6,998 nt of DNA from Acidimicrobiaceae bacterium (GTDB lineage: Bacteria; Actinomycetota; Acidimicrobiia; Acidimicrobiales; RAAP-2). Below the pieces are notes generated by a model. That model was not told where the DNA came from. It searched no databases and saw only the letters and a program-made list of their open reading frames with translations. Numbering within the stretch: the stretch's first letter is position 1; every line of letters starts with the position of its first letter. The DNA lies in assembly GCA_003164275.1 (NCBI GenBank), contig PLSY01000029.1, positions 5,334 through 12,331 of the forward strand, read 5' to 3'. The translations under genes were made by a program, and so were the position numbers. Positions 6,139-6,998 of the stretch are shown in pieces.

Positions 6139-6998
6139 ATGACAGCGAGATGAAGACCTTCGTCGCCGCTGCGGTGGCCGACGGCATTCTGCGCCAAGGC
6201 GGTACGGCCCGTACCGAGTCCGATCGCCGTGCGCTCGTTGAGGACCTGGCCCGGGAAGCCATGGACCAGGTGGCGTCCCAAATGATCCAGCAGGGCATGC
6301 CTGCACCCACTGCAGAAGCTGAAGCCCTCGTACTGCGTCACGTGGTCGCCTCCCAGCTCGGGCTCGGTCGTCTCCAGTTGCTCCTGGACGACGACAGCAT
6401 CGAGAACATCGACATCAACGGATGCGACAACGTCTGGGTGAAGCGAGCAGATGGGACCAAAGAGCAGGTCGAGGCGGTCACCGATTCAGACGAGGAACTC
6501 GTCGAGTTGGTCCAGCGGGCAGCCCGCGCGCACCATACCGGGGGCGAACGGCGGATCGACGCGGCGAAGCCGATCGTCGATCTTCACCTTGTCGGCAGCC
6601 ATCGTCTCTCGGCGATGATCGAAGTGGCCCATCGTCCGTGCGTCTCCGTCCGCCGCCATCGTCTGGTCGATCCCACCTTGGAGGACCTGGCGGAGTCGAT
6701 GACCGAAGAGGTAGGTCGGTTCCTCCGAGCAGCAGTGCGGGCCCGGCTGAACATCATCGTCTCGGGGGGCACCGACGCCGGAAAGACCACGATGCTGCGG
6801 GCACTTCTCGCCGAAGCGAGCCCCCTGGACCGAATCATCACCATCGAACTCTCCTACGAACTCGGACTCCACGAACTGACCGACCGTCACCCTGACTGTC
6901 CGGCGTGGGAGACCCGGGAGGCAAACACCGAAGGCGAAGGGGCCGTCACCATGGACCAACTCGTCCAGCGTGCCAACCGGCACAATGCCGACCGGGTG
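6135..6998 (+). CDS. CpaF/TadA-family secretion ATPase (partial, 3' end beyond window)
   Basis: The first 288 residues of a hexameric type II/IV secretion ATPase (GspE/VirB11 superfamily, CpaF/TadA branch), which powers pilus assembly or export at the inner face of the membrane. The N-terminal helical domain (about 1-80) leads to the family block DDDSIENIDINGCDNVWV (about 85-102). ERRIDAAKPIVDLHL and SHRLSAMIE (about 138-163) and CVSVRRHR (169-176) are the nucleotide-proximal arginine region. IIVSGGTDAGKTTMLRALL is Walker A (GGTDAGKT 211-218, lysine 217). IITIELSYELGLHEL (about 234-248) replaces the usual TIEDxxEL, keeping the glutamate but not the following aspartate. EANTEGEGAVTMDQLVQRA matches the family's NxEGxG block before the Walker B/VGE region, which is cut off. 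Start ATG 6135 overlaps the previous TGA; ATG 6123 lies within the upstream gene. TadB/TadC-like membrane proteins are expected next. Confidence 0.92.
   Translation, partial: MNDSEMKTFVAAAVADGILRQGGTARTESDRRALVEDLAREAMDQVASQMIQQGMPAPTAEAEALVLRHVVASQLGLGRLQLLLDDDSIENIDINGCDNVWVKRADGTKEQVEAVTDSDEELVELVQRAARAHHTGGERRIDAAKPIVDLHLVGSHRLSAMIEVAHRPCVSVRRHRLVDPTLEDLAESMTEEVGRFLRAAVRARLNIIVSGGTDAGKTTMLRALLAEASPLDRIITIELSYELGLHELTDRHPDCPAWETREANTEGEGAVTMDQLVQRANRHNADRV

Overview
The window is GC-rich (by eye about 60%), uses GTG as well as ATG starts, and packs genes with stop/start overlaps. It carries a Tad/CpaF-type secretion gene set whose members resemble actinobacterial versions. This suggests a high-GC actinobacterium (Actinomycetota), perhaps a less-studied lineage; the sequence cannot fix the genus.

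The layout has three parts. (1) Positions 1-2030, minus strand: the N-terminal 676 residues of a large SNF2/RapA-like helicase with every core motif visible. The gene runs off the left edge. Its relatives, as I recall them, are found beside DNA methyltransferases in phage-defence and restriction loci (DISARM DrmD-like and similar), so more defence genes may lie to the left. (2) Positions 2031-2956: a mostly non-coding divergent region containing one small helix-turn-helix gene of the AlpA/excisionase type (2556-2801, plus strand), several short inverted repeats and a weak promoter candidate. (3) Positions 2957-6998, plus strand: five tightly packed genes that look like one operon. They are a lipoprotein, a secreted Gly/Pro-rich protein with a PKD-like C-terminal domain, a membrane-anchored SAF/CpaB-like protein, a ParA/TadZ-like protein that lacks the usual P-loop lysine, and a CpaF/TadA-family secretion ATPase cut off by the right edge.

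The last five genes probably build a cell-envelope machine. The CpaF-like ATPase would power it, the TadZ/ParA-like protein would place it or act as scaffold, the SAF protein would form a periplasm-facing or wall-spanning part, and the lipoprotein and PKD-like protein would be exported accessory or surface components. The inner-membrane TadB/TadC-like proteins and pilins are expected just beyond the right edge. Such sets occur both as Tad pilus loci and as parts of conjugation-like type IV secretion clusters in actinobacteria, and this window alone does not separate the two.

The most notable observations are the P-loop lysine replaced by valine in the ParA/TadZ-like protein, the divergent acidic motif of the CpaF-like ATPase, and a putative defence helicase back to back with this secretion operon, which suggests an accessory island.
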